Positions 1-7,254 of a stretch of DNA of 47,913 nt are shown here, in pieces. A program made the position numbers and the translations under genes. Below the pieces are notes generated by a model that did not search any database, was not told the origin of the DNA, and worked only from the letters and a program-made list of their open reading frames with translations. The DNA is from Streptococcus mitis (GTDB taxonomy: Bacteria; Bacillota; Bacilli; Lactobacillales; Streptococcaceae), in NCBI GenBank assembly GCA_018364455.1, contig JAGZLW010000014.1, positions 1 through 47,913 on the forward strand, read 5' to 3'. How positions within the stretch are numbered: position 1 is the first letter of the stretch; each line of letters starts with the position of its first letter.

Positions 1-64
1 AAGAATTAGATACTGTTTAGTTAATCTTGACATTATAGTTTTTCTGAAACGTTAAATAACCTGT

Positions 65-101
65 AAGGCTGATAGTGAAATGAATACTATCAGCCTTATT
101 T
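65..101 (+). terminator. Hairpin terminator of an upstream gene
   Basis: A perfect 12-bp stem (65-76 with 86-97) encloses a 9-nt loop and is followed by a T-rich but interrupted tail. It probably ends a transcript entering from outside the window. Bases 1-64 could hold the last codons of that gene, but no frame can be assigned. Confidence 0.6.
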
Positions 102-108
102 CAATTTA

Positions 109-220
109 TATTCTTCCAAAATCTCTTCAAACCACGTCAGTTCTATCTCCAACCTCAAAACAGTGTTTTGAGCAACCTGTGGCTAGCTTCCTAGTTTGCT
201 CTTTGATTTTCATTGAGTAT
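109..220. repeat. BOX-type intergenic repeat (copy 1)
   Basis: The element of about 112 bp has the outer arms shared by all six copies in the window: an ATACTCTTCGAAAATC-like end (here slightly diverged, TATTCTTCCAAAATC) and the end TTTTCATTGAGTAT. The middle carries the palindromic CAAAACAGTGTTTTG. It lacks the segment matching the BOXA1R primer core. It lies just upstream of the comM promoter. Confidence 0.85.
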
Positions 221-253
221 TAGCCTCTCGTGTTTGTTTAGCGTCTAAAAGAG

Positions 254-300
254 ACATTTGAGAAGATTAGAAACAGTTCTCTCTTTTCTCCGAGTATAAT
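254..300 (+). promoter_or_regulatory. comM promoter with candidate ComE-binding direct repeat
   Basis: A TATAAT -10 hexamer lies at 295-300. Upstream are two imperfect 9-mers, ACATTTGAG (254-262) and ACAGTTCTC (273-281). They resemble the early-competence ComE repeat (roughly aCAnTTcaG ... aCAgTTgaG), and the second sits where a -35 would be. The spacing is 10 bp, whereas I recall about 12 bp for characterised sites, so the call is tentative. A strong RBS (AGGAGGGG, 308-315) follows. Confidence 0.5.
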
Positions 301-324
301 AATTGGTAGGAGGGGAGAGAAAAG

Positions 325-945
325 ATGAAATCAATGAGAATCTTATTTTTGTTAGCTTTAATTCAAATCAGTTTGAGTAGCTGTTTCCTATGGAAGGAAT
401 GCATCTTGTCCTTTAAACAAAGTACAGCTTTTTTTATCGGAAGTATGGTCTTCGTTTCAGGAATCTGTGCTGGAGTAAATTATCTTTATACCCGTAAGCA
501 AGAAGTCCATAGTGTCCTAGCCAGTAAGAAGTCGGTGAAGCTTTTTTACAGTATCTTGCTCTTAATTAATTTGTTAGGAGCTGTCCTTGTTTTGTCAGAC
601 AACTTGTTCATCAAAAATACGTTGCAGCAAGAATTAGTTGACTTTTTATTGCCATCCTTTTTCTTTCTATTTGGGCTAGATTTGCTGATTTTTTTACCCT
701 TGAAAAAATACATGCGCGATTTTCTTGCTATGCTAGACAGAAAAAAGACAGTGTTGGTGACTATTTTAGCAACACTTCTTTTCTTAAGAAATCCAATGAC
801 CATTGTCTCTCTTCTGATTTATATTGGACTGGGTTTGTTTTTTGCAGCCTATCTTGTCCCAAATTCGGTTAAGAAGGAAGTTTCCTTTTATGGTCATATT
901 TTCCGAGATCTTGTATTGGTCATTGCTACGCTCATTTTCTTTTAG
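325..945 (+). CDS. comM: ComM-like integral membrane protein (competence fratricide immunity)
   Basis: This is a 206-residue, very hydrophobic protein with about six to seven predicted membrane segments, for example near residues 5-22, 31-50, 73-93, 105-125, 140-178 and 190-206. It has no soluble domain. Length, hydrophobicity and position directly upstream of tsaE-GNAT-lytR match pneumococcal ComM. ComM is an early-competence protein that protects competent cells from the CbpD murein hydrolase they release. The start follows the RBS AGGAGGGG by about 9 nt. The identification rests mainly on synteny and length, because the sequence has no catalytic motif. An unrelated membrane protein of the same size cannot be excluded. 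The possible ComE site upstream supports the call. Confidence 0.72.
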   Translation: MKSMRILFLLALIQISLSSCFLWKECILSFKQSTAFFIGSMVFVSGICAGVNYLYTRKQEVHSVLASKKSVKLFYSILLLINLLGAVLVLSDNLFIKNTLQQELVDFLLPSFFFLFGLDLLIFLPLKKYMRDFLAMLDRKKTVLVTILATLLFLRNPMTIVSLLIYIGLGLFFAAYLVPNSVKKEVSFYGHIFRDLVLVIATLIFF

Positions 946-978
946 AGAAAGCTTGTTTTTATGGATGTTATGATGGTA

Positions 979-1083
979 ATACTCTTCGAAAATCAAATTC
1001 AAACTACGTCAGCGTCGCCTTGCCGTACTCAAGTACAGCCTGCGGCTAGCTTCCTAGTTTACTCTTTGATTTTCATTGAGTAT
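979..1083. repeat. BOX-type intergenic repeat (copy 2)
   Basis: The 105-bp element lies between comM and tsaE. It contains CGTCAGCGTCGCCTTGCCGT, the complement of nearly all of the BOXA1R primer sequence used for BOX-PCR of pneumococci. It has the outer arms ATACTCTTCG and CATTGAGTAT. The middle is the short variant GTACTCAAGTACAGCCTGCGG. Confidence 0.92.
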
Positions 1084-1120
1084 AAGTTTAGCAGGAAAAT
1101 AGACACAGAAGAAAAGTTTT

Positions 1121-1129
1121 TGGTATAAT
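1121..1129 (+). promoter_or_regulatory. Extended -10 promoter of tsaE
   Basis: TGGTATAAT is an extended -10 ending only 6 nt before the tsaE ATG, so a transcript started here would begin at or next to the start codon. No Shine-Dalgarno sequence is present. See the finding on leaderless transcripts. Confidence 0.6.
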
Positions 1130-1135
1130 AAGAGT

Positions 1136-1579
1136 ATGTACACAAAAAATGAAGAAGAGCTACAAGCCTTAGGGGAGCGTTTGGGCCATTTATTAGAAAA
1201 GAATGATGTTTTAATCTTAACTGGAGAACTGGGCGCAGGTAAAACGACCTTTACTAAAGGACTTGCAAAGGGATTACAGATTTCCCAGATGATTAAGAGT
1301 CCAACCTACACCATCCTAAGAGAGTATGAAGGCAGACTGCCGCTTTATCATCTAGATGTTTATCGAATTGAAGGAGATGCGGATTCTATCGACTTGGATG
1401 AGTTTCTCTTTGGTGGTGGAGTGACTGTTATTGAGTGGGGAAATCTCTTAGGAGATGCCTTGCCAGATACTTATTTAGAGTTGGAAATTCTAAAAGAAGA
1501 AGACGGTCGCAGATTACATTTTCAAGCAAAGGGTTTGCGTGCAGAAAAGCTTTTAGAGGAGCTTCAACATGGAGTATGA
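1136..1579 (+). CDS. tsaE: tRNA threonylcarbamoyladenosine biosynthesis ATPase TsaE
   Basis: TsaE works with TsaB, TsaC and TsaD to make the t6A modification at position 37 of ANN-decoding tRNAs in the cytoplasm. The 147-residue length is typical. The P-loop GELGAGKTT occupies residues 30-38. Family motifs SPTYT (about 55-59), HLDVYR (about 72-77) and VIEWG (98-102) are all present. The gene overlaps the next GNAT gene by 11 bp, as in Gram-positive bacteria where tsaE often neighbours an acetyltransferase. In pneumococcus this gene is reported as part of the early competence operon behind comM. Here a BOX repeat and its own extended -10 sit between it and comM. Confidence 0.93.
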   Translation: MYTKNEEELQALGERLGHLLEKNDVLILTGELGAGKTTFTKGLAKGLQISQMIKSPTYTILREYEGRLPLYHLDVYRIEGDADSIDLDEFLFGGGVTVIEWGNLLGDALPDTYLELEILKEEDGRRLHFQAKGLRAEKLLEELQHGV

Positions 1580-2087
1580 ATTGCTCATTAGGGAAGCAGA
1601 GCCTAAAGATGCAGCTGAATTAGTGGCCTTTTTAAATCGTGTAAGTTTGGAGACAGATTTTACCAGCTTAGACGGAGATGGTATTCTCTTGACCAGTGAG
1701 GAGATGGAAATATTCCTCAACAAGCAAGCTAGTTCGGACAATCAGATAACCTTACTTGCATTCTTAAATGATAAAATTGCTGGTATTGTAAATATTACAG
1801 CTGACCATCGTAAGAGAGTCCGTCATATTGGAGATCTCTTCATTGTGATTGGAAAAAGATATTGGAATAATGGATTGGGAAGTTTGTTGCTAGAAGAAGC
1901 GATAGAGTGGGCACAAGCAAGTGGCATTCTGCGTCGTCTCCAGCTGACCGTCCAAACTCGTAATCAAGCAGCAGTCCATCTTTATCAAAAGCATGGTTTT
2001 GTAATTGAAGGTCGCCAAGAGCGTGGAGCATATATAGAAGAAGGGAAATTTATCGATGTTTACTTGATGGGTAAACTGATAGATTAG
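1569..2087 (+). CDS. GNAT-family N-acetyltransferase
   Basis: This 172-residue protein shows the GNAT fold. The acetyl-CoA binding motif A is read as YWNNGLGSLLLEEA (about residues 98-111), and the C-terminal AAVHLYQKHGF is the usual motif B helix. The substrate cannot be predicted. The tail, with GAYIEEGKFIDVYLMGKL, resembles the YdaF/RimJ-like small GNATs of streptococci rather than a true ribosomal RimI. The start overlaps the tsaE stop, suggesting translational coupling, and lytR follows 7 bp after the stop. It therefore belongs to the comM/tsaE/lytR transcription unit. Confidence 0.85.
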   Translation: MEYELLIREAEPKDAAELVAFLNRVSLETDFTSLDGDGILLTSEEMEIFLNKQASSDNQITLLAFLNDKIAGIVNITADHRKRVRHIGDLFIVIGKRYWNNGLGSLLLEEAIEWAQASGILRRLQLTVQTRNQAAVHLYQKHGFVIEGRQERGAYIEEGKFIDVYLMGKLID

Positions 2088-2094
2088 TAGAAAT

Positions 2095-3111
2095 ATGGTT
2101 AAAAAAATTATTGGAATGGTGCTAGCTTTTCTAGCTGTGACAGTTTTGGGTGTCGGTGTTTTTGCGTATACTATTTATCAGCAAGGCACACAAACCTTAT
2201 CAAAGACCTATAAAAAAATAGGAGAAGAAACCAAGGTTATTGAAGCAACTGAACCTTTGACCATTCTGTTGATGGGGGTTGATACTGGGAACGTAGAGCG
2301 TACAGACCAATGGGCTGGAAATAGTGATTCCATGATTCTCTTGACTGTCAATCCACATACTAAGAAGACCATGATGCTGAGTTTGGAGCGTGATATCCTG
2401 ACTAAAATTCAACATAAAGATGGTAGTATTGAAGAAGCGAAGCTAAACGCTGCCTATGCTGGTGGTGGAGCAGAACTTGCTATAGAAACAATTCAAAAGA
2501 TGATGAATATCCACATCGATCGCTACATTATGGTTAATATGCAAGGATTGCAACAATTGGTCGATGCAGTGGGCGGTATTACGGTCAATAATACACTAGG
2601 TTTCCCGATTTCTATCAGTGATCAAGAAGAATTTAACACCATTTCTATCGGCGTTGGAGAGCAGACAATAAATGGAGAAGAAGCGCTTGTTTATTCACGC
2701 ATGCGTTATCAAGACCCAGAAGGAGACTACGGACGTCAAAAGCGTCAGCGTGAAGTCATTCAAAAAGTTGTTGAAAAAGTTCTTAGTTTGAATAGTGTCA
2801 GTCACTATCAGTCTATCTTAAAAGCCCTAAGTACTAATATGCAGACTAATATCGATTTATCTGCGAAAAGTATTCCAAGCTTGTTGGGCTATAAAGATTC
2901 ATTTAAAACTATTGAAACACAACAGTTGAAGGGTGAAGGGGAGATGCTACAAGGCGTTTCTTATCAAATTGTTACGAGAAACCATATGTTGGAAATGCAG
3001 AATCTTTTGAGACGTTCTTTGGGACAAGAAGAAGTCACTCAGCTTGAAACAAATGTTGTCTTATTTGAAGATTTATTTGGACGAACACCTGTTGGTGACG
3101 AAGACAATTAA
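2095..3111 (+). CDS. lytR: LytR-CpsA-Psr (LCP) family cell wall glycopolymer ligase
   Basis: LCP proteins transfer teichoic acids or capsule chains from undecaprenyl carriers to peptidoglycan on the outer membrane face. This 338-residue protein has one N-terminal membrane anchor (about residues 4-27). The extracellular LCP domain carries the expected polyprenyl-phosphate-binding signatures: DTGNVERTDQW followed by NSDSMIL, LSLERD, and YSRMRYQDPEGDYGRQKRQ with its conserved Arg residues. Start: ATG 7 bp after the GNAT stop, with only a weak AG-rich RBS, consistent with coupling. A hairpin terminator follows before cinA. In pneumococcus the orthologue at this place is LytR, an early-competence gene. 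Confidence 0.92.
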   Translation: MVKKIIGMVLAFLAVTVLGVGVFAYTIYQQGTQTLSKTYKKIGEETKVIEATEPLTILLMGVDTGNVERTDQWAGNSDSMILLTVNPHTKKTMMLSLERDILTKIQHKDGSIEEAKLNAAYAGGGAELAIETIQKMMNIHIDRYIMVNMQGLQQLVDAVGGITVNNTLGFPISISDQEEFNTISIGVGEQTINGEEALVYSRMRYQDPEGDYGRQKRQREVIQKVVEKVLSLNSVSHYQSILKALSTNMQTNIDLSAKSIPSLLGYKDSFKTIETQQLKGEGEMLQGVSYQIVTRNHMLEMQNLLRRSLGQEEVTQLETNVVLFEDLFGRTPVGDEDN

Positions 3112-3135
3112 CTTTCTTGATACAAATAAAAAATT

Positions 3136-3163
3136 AATCGTGGGAAATTTCCTGCGATTTTTT
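3136..3163 (+). terminator. Rho-independent terminator after lytR
   Basis: The stem AATCGTGGGA (3136-3145) pairs with TCCTGCGATT (3150-3159) through two G-U wobbles around an AATT loop, and is followed by a short T run. It separates the lytR unit from the late-competence cinA unit. Confidence 0.75.
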
Positions 3164-3171
3164 CAAAAAAA

Positions 3172-3179
3172 TACGAATA
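3172..3179 (+). promoter_or_regulatory. Combox (cin-box) for sigma X upstream of cinA
   Basis: The sequence TACGAATA is a perfect match to the ComX (sigma-X) late competence promoter core. It lies 17 bp upstream of the cinA ATG, right after the lytR terminator and before the RBS TAGGAGG. This places cinA, and by readthrough recA and dinF, in the late competence regulon. Confidence 0.92.
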
Positions 3180-3196
3180 GATAGGTAGGAGGAAAC

Positions 3197-4453
3197 ATGA
3201 AAGCAGAAATCATTGCTGTTGGAACAGAGATTTTGACAGGACAGATTGTCAACACCAATGCCCAGTTTTTGTCGGAAAAACTAGCTGAGATTGGAGTGGA
3301 CGTATATTTTCAAACGGCTGTAGGAGACAATGAAGCTCGTCTCTTGTCTTTGCTTGAGATTGCCAGTCAACGTAGCAGTCTGGTAATTTTGACAGGTGGT
3401 TTAGGGCCAACTGAGGACGATTTGACCAAACAAACTCTGGCTAAATTTTTAGGGAAAGAATTAGTCTTCGATCCTCAGGCTCAGGAGAAGTTGGATATCT
3501 TTTTTGCCCAGAGACCAGACTATGCCCGAACACCGAATAACGAAAGACAAGCTCAAATTGTAGAAGGAGCGACTCCGCTGCCAAACGAAACAGGACTGGC
3601 TGTGGGAGGAATGTTAGAGGTTGAAGGAGTGACCTATGTTGTACTTCCTGGTCCGCCAAGTGAATTGAAGCCTATGGTCTTAAATCAACTTCTACCCAAG
3701 TTGATGACAGGGAGCAAGCTGTATTCCCGAGTTCTTCGTTTCTTTGGAATTGGCGAAAGTCAGCTGGTGACGATTTTGGCTGATTTAATTGATAATCAAA
3801 CAGATCCTACCTTGGCACCTTATGCAAAGACAGGAGAGGTAACCTTGCGTCTGTCAACAAAGGCTAGCAGTCAAGAAAAGGCAAATCAGGCGCTGGATAT
3901 CTTAGAAAACCAAATCTTGAATCGACAGACTTTTGAAGAACTTTCTTTACGAGACCTTTGTTACGGGTATGGGGAAGAAACTAGTTTAGCCAGCATTGTG
4001 GTAGAAAAGCTGAAAAGGCAAGGGAAAACTATCACGGCTGCAGAGAGTTTGACGGCAGGGCTTTTCCAAGCTACAGTAGCAGATTTTTCAGGAGCTTCCA
4101 GTATATTTAAGGGTGGTTTTGTGACCTATAGCTTGGAGGAAAAATCAAAAATGTTGGATATTCCTGTCAAGGATTTGGAATACCATGGTGTGGTATCTGA
4201 ATTTACAGCTCAGAAGATGGCTGAGCAGGCACGAATCAAGACCCAGTCTGATTTTGGCATTAGCTTGACTGGAGTGGCCGGACCAGATAGCCTAGAAGGA
4301 CATCCAGCTGGGACAGTCTTCATAGGCTTGGCTCAAGAGCAAGGAACTGAGGTTATCAAGGTGAATATTGGAGGTAGAAGTCGAGCAGATGTACGCCACA
4401 TTGCGGTTATGCATGCCTTTAACCTAGTTCGCAAGGCTTTATTAAGTGACTAA
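3197..4453 (+). CDS. cinA: CinA, competence/damage-inducible protein
   Basis: This is a 418-residue two-domain protein. The N-terminal half is MoaB/MogA-like, with VGTEILTGQI near residues 7-16 and TGGLGPTEDDLTK around 66-78. The C-terminal half is the nicotinamide-nucleotide amidase type domain, with AAESLTAGLFQA, GASSIFKGGFVTYS and SLTGVAGPD. In the family these domains act in pyridine nucleotide recycling. In pneumococcus CinA also binds RecA and helps bring it to the membrane during transformation. RBS TAGGAGG lies 7 nt before the ATG. The length is normal and the motifs are intact. recA starts 54 bp downstream. Confidence 0.95.
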   Translation: MKAEIIAVGTEILTGQIVNTNAQFLSEKLAEIGVDVYFQTAVGDNEARLLSLLEIASQRSSLVILTGGLGPTEDDLTKQTLAKFLGKELVFDPQAQEKLDIFFAQRPDYARTPNNERQAQIVEGATPLPNETGLAVGGMLEVEGVTYVVLPGPPSELKPMVLNQLLPKLMTGSKLYSRVLRFFGIGESQLVTILADLIDNQTDPTLAPYAKTGEVTLRLSTKASSQEKANQALDILENQILNRQTFEELSLRDLCYGYGEETSLASIVVEKLKRQGKTITAAESLTAGLFQATVADFSGASSIFKGGFVTYSLEEKSKMLDIPVKDLEYHGVVSEFTAQKMAEQARIKTQSDFGISLTGVAGPDSLEGHPAGTVFIGLAQEQGTEVIKVNIGGRSRADVRHIAVMHAFNLVRKALLSD

Positions 4454-4457
4454 CTTT

Positions 4458-4466
4458 TGATATAAT
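4458..4466 (+). promoter_or_regulatory. Extended -10 promoter of recA
   Basis: TGATATAAT lies 41 bp before the recA ATG. It gives recA a basal promoter independent of the combox upstream of cinA. An RBS (TAGGAG) follows just before the start codon. Confidence 0.65.
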
Positions 4467-4507
4467 AGTAGATAGGTCTGAGGACCATTAGAATGTAGGA
4501 GAATAGA

Positions 4508-5674
4508 ATGGCGAAAAAACCAAAAAAATTAGATGAAATTTCAAAAAAATTCGGGGCAGAACGTGAAAAAGCCTTGAATGACGCTCTTAAATTGATTGAG
4601 AAAGACTTTGGTAAGGGTTCAATCATGCGTTTGGGTGAACGTGCCGAGCAAAAGGTGCAAGTGATGAGTTCAGGTTCTTTGGCTCTTGATATTGCCCTTG
4701 GTTCAGGTGGGTATCCTAAGGGGCGTATCATTGAAATTTATGGACCAGAGTCATCTGGTAAGACAACAGTTGCCCTTCATGCAGTTGCCCAAGCGCAAAA
4801 AGAAGGTGGTATTGCTGCCTTTATCGATGCGGAACATGCCCTCGATCCAGCTTATGCTGCGGCCCTTGGGGTCAACATTGATGAGTTGCTCTTGTCTCAA
4901 CCAGACTCAGGAGAGCAAGGTCTTGAGATTGCAGGAAAATTGATTGACTCAGGTGCTGTGGACCTTGTCGTGGTCGACTCAGTTGCTGCCCTTGTACCTC
5001 GTGCGGAAATTGATGGAGATATCGGAGATAGCCACGTTGGTTTGCAGGCTCGTATGATGAGCCAGGCCATGCGTAAGCTTGGTGCTTCTATCAATAAAAC
5101 CAAAACAATTGCCATCTTTATCAACCAATTACGTGAGAAAGTTGGGGTCATGTTTGGAAATCCAGAAACAACTCCTGGTGGACGTGCTCTGAAATTCTAC
5201 GCATCAGTCCGTTTGGATGTTCGTGGAAGTACGCAAATCAAGGGAACTGGTGACCAAAAAGATACCAATGTCGGTAAAGAAACTAAAATCAAGGTCGTGA
5301 AAAACAAGGTAGCTCCACCATTTAAGGAAGCCTTCGTTGAAATCATGTACGGAGAAGGGATTTCTAAGACTGGTGAACTCTTGAAGATCGCAAGCGATTT
5401 GGATATCATCAAAAAAGCAGGAGCTTGGTACTCTTATAAGGATGAGAAAATCGGGCAAGGTTCTGAAAATGCTAAGAAATACTTGGCAGATAACCCAGAA
5501 ATCTTTGATGAAATTGACCATCAAGTTCGTGTTCAATTTGGTTTGGTTGATGGAGAAGAAGCTGCTGTAGAAGGTGTTGAAACTAAAAAAGATGAAGCAG
5601 TTCAAGCAGATTCTGTAAATGAAGAAGTTACACTTGACCTAGGCGACGAACTTGAAATCGAAATTGAAGAATAA
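4508..5674 (+). CDS. recA: Recombinase RecA
   Basis: RecA forms filaments on single-stranded DNA and drives homologous recombination, repair and integration of transforming DNA. The 388-residue protein is of streptococcal length. Walker A GPESSGKTT is at residues 79-87 and the Walker B-like VDLVVVDSVAALVPR is near 150-164. The DNA-binding loops lie around residues 165-220, with the FINQLREKVGVMFGNPETTPGG region. The C-terminal tail is strongly acidic, as is usual for modulation of filament assembly. It has two transcription inputs: readthrough from the competence promoter and its own extended -10. A terminator follows. Confidence 0.99.
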   Translation: MAKKPKKLDEISKKFGAEREKALNDALKLIEKDFGKGSIMRLGERAEQKVQVMSSGSLALDIALGSGGYPKGRIIEIYGPESSGKTTVALHAVAQAQKEGGIAAFIDAEHALDPAYAAALGVNIDELLLSQPDSGEQGLEIAGKLIDSGAVDLVVVDSVAALVPRAEIDGDIGDSHVGLQARMMSQAMRKLGASINKTKTIAIFINQLREKVGVMFGNPETTPGGRALKFYASVRLDVRGSTQIKGTGDQKDTNVGKETKIKVVKNKVAPPFKEAFVEIMYGEGISKTGELLKIASDLDIIKKAGAWYSYKDEKIGQGSENAKKYLADNPEIFDEIDHQVRVQFGLVDGEEAAVEGVETKKDEAVQADSVNEEVTLDLGDELEIEIEE

Positions 5675-5682
5675 GCTGTCAA

Positions 5683-5708
5683 AGTAGTGGAGAAATCCAC
5701 TGCTTTTT
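5683..5708 (+). terminator. Rho-independent terminator after recA
   Basis: The stem AGTAGTGGA (5683-5691) pairs with TCCACTGCT (5696-5704) around a GAAA tetraloop, with one G-U pair, followed by a T run. It may be only partly efficient, since dinF is known as a member of the competence operon in pneumococcus. Confidence 0.85.
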
Positions 5709-5773
5709 CAGTTTGTTGTTCAAGTTTTCAGATTGCCTATAGTTTGCTGTTTCTTGTCGCTCCTCTAGAAAGC

Positions 5774-5782
5774 TGATATAAT
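5774..5782 (+). promoter_or_regulatory. Extended -10 promoter of dinF
   Basis: TGATATAAT ends 6 nt before the dinF ATG and no RBS is visible, so a transcript from it would be leaderless or nearly so. The arrangement repeats that of tsaE. Confidence 0.6.
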
Positions 5783-5788
5783 AGCCTT

Positions 5789-7159
5789 ATGAATAAAAAA
5801 CGAACAGTGGACCTGATACATGGTCCGATTCTTCCCTCGCTCTTAAGCTTCGCCTTCCCAATCTTGCTATCAAATATTTTTCAACAGCTCTATAATACTG
5901 CTGATGTCTTGATTGTTGGGCGATTTTTGGGTCAAGATTCCTTGGCTGCAGTAGGAGCTACGACAGCGATTTTTGACCTGATTGTAGGTTTTACTCTTGG
6001 TGTTGGCAATGGGATGGGGATTGTCATTGCCCGTTATTACGGGGCTCGGAATTTCAATAAAATCAAGGAGGCAGTAGCAGCTACCTGGATTTTAGGTGCT
6101 CTTTTGAGTATTGTGGTCATGCTGCTGGGCTTTCTTGGTTTGTATCCTCTTTTACAGTACCTAGATACCCCTGCTGAAATCCTCTCTCAATCCTATCAAT
6201 ATATTTCTATGATTGTGACCTGCGTTGGGGTTAGTTTTGCCTATAATCTCTTTGCAGGTTTGTTGCGGTCTATTGGGGACAGCCTAGCTGCGCTTGGATT
6301 TCTGATTTTCTCTGCCTTGGTTAATGTGGTTCTGGATCTCTATTTTATTACGCAATTGCATCTTGGAGTTCAATCGGCGGGACTTGCTACCATCATTTCG
6401 CAAGGCTTATCAGCGGTTCTCTGCTTTTATTATATCCGTAAGAGTGTGCCAGAACTTTTGCCTCAACTCAAGCATTTCAAATGGGACAAGGCCTTATACG
6501 CCGATCTCTTGGAGCAAGGTTTGGCTATGGGCTTGATGAGTTCGATTGTGTCCATCGGCAGTGTGATTTTACAGTCTTCTGTTAATACCTTTGGTGCAGT
6601 GATTATTAGTGCCCAAACAGCGGCTCGACGCATTATGGCCTTCGCCCTTCTTCCTATGACCGCTATTTCTGCATCAATGATGACCTTTGCCTCTCAGAAT
6701 CTTGGGGCTAAGCGACCAGACCGCATTGTTCAAGGACTTCGAATCGGCAGTCGTTTAAGTATATCCTGGGCAGTTTTTGTTTGTATCTTCCTCTTTTTTG
6801 CCAGTCCAGCCTTGGTTTCCTTCTTGACTAGTTCGACAGATGGTTACTTGATAGAAAATGGTAGTCTGTACTTGCAAATCAGTTCAGCCTTTTATCCTAT
6901 TTTGAGTCTCTTGTTGATTTATCGCAATTGTTTGCAGGGCTTGGGGCAAAAAGTTCTTCCTCTGGTTTCTAGCTTTATCGAACTAATCGGGAAAATCGCT
7001 TTTGTGGTCTTGATTATCCCTTGGGCAGGCTATAAGGGAGTTATCCTTTGCGAACCCTTAATCTGGGTTGCCATGACAGTTCAACTTTATTTCTCACTGT
7101 TTCGTCACCCCTTGATAAAAGAAGGCAAGGCCATCTTGGCAACCAAAGTGCTCTCCTAG
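5789..7159 (+). CDS. dinF: MATE-family efflux protein DinF
   Basis: This is a 456-residue polytopic protein with about 12 membrane helices of the multidrug and toxic compound extrusion family. The N-terminal PSLLSFAFPILLSNIFQQLYNTADVLIVGRFLG stretch (about residues 16-48) is typical, and the second half repeats the fold. Transport is driven by a proton or sodium gradient; the substrate is unknown. It is called dinF because it lies downstream of recA in the competence-induced cluster. In S. pneumoniae the next genes are lytA and others. Here the next gene is a YebC family member, so the autolysin is absent from this position. Confidence 0.93.
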   Translation: MNKKRTVDLIHGPILPSLLSFAFPILLSNIFQQLYNTADVLIVGRFLGQDSLAAVGATTAIFDLIVGFTLGVGNGMGIVIARYYGARNFNKIKEAVAATWILGALLSIVVMLLGFLGLYPLLQYLDTPAEILSQSYQYISMIVTCVGVSFAYNLFAGLLRSIGDSLAALGFLIFSALVNVVLDLYFITQLHLGVQSAGLATIISQGLSAVLCFYYIRKSVPELLPQLKHFKWDKALYADLLEQGLAMGLMSSIVSIGSVILQSSVNTFGAVIISAQTAARRIMAFALLPMTAISASMMTFASQNLGAKRPDRIVQGLRIGSRLSISWAVFVCIFLFFASPALVSFLTSSTDGYLIENGSLYLQISSAFYPILSLLLIYRNCLQGLGQKVLPLVSSFIELIGKIAFVVLIIPWAGYKGVILCEPLIWVAMTVQLYFSLFRHPLIKEGKAILATKVLS

Positions 7160-7210
7160 CTGTATTTGCTAATAAAATCCATTTCCTCTAGTGAAAATCG
7201 AAAAAACTTG

Positions 7211-7219
7211 TGTTATAAT
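7211..7219 (+). promoter_or_regulatory. Extended -10 promoter of yebC
   Basis: TGTTATAAT lies about 35 bp upstream of the ATG. A strong RBS (AAAGGAG) lies just before the gene. Confidence 0.65.
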
Positions 7220-7254
7220 AAGAAAGATTAAAATGTGAAAAAAGGAGATTCCTA

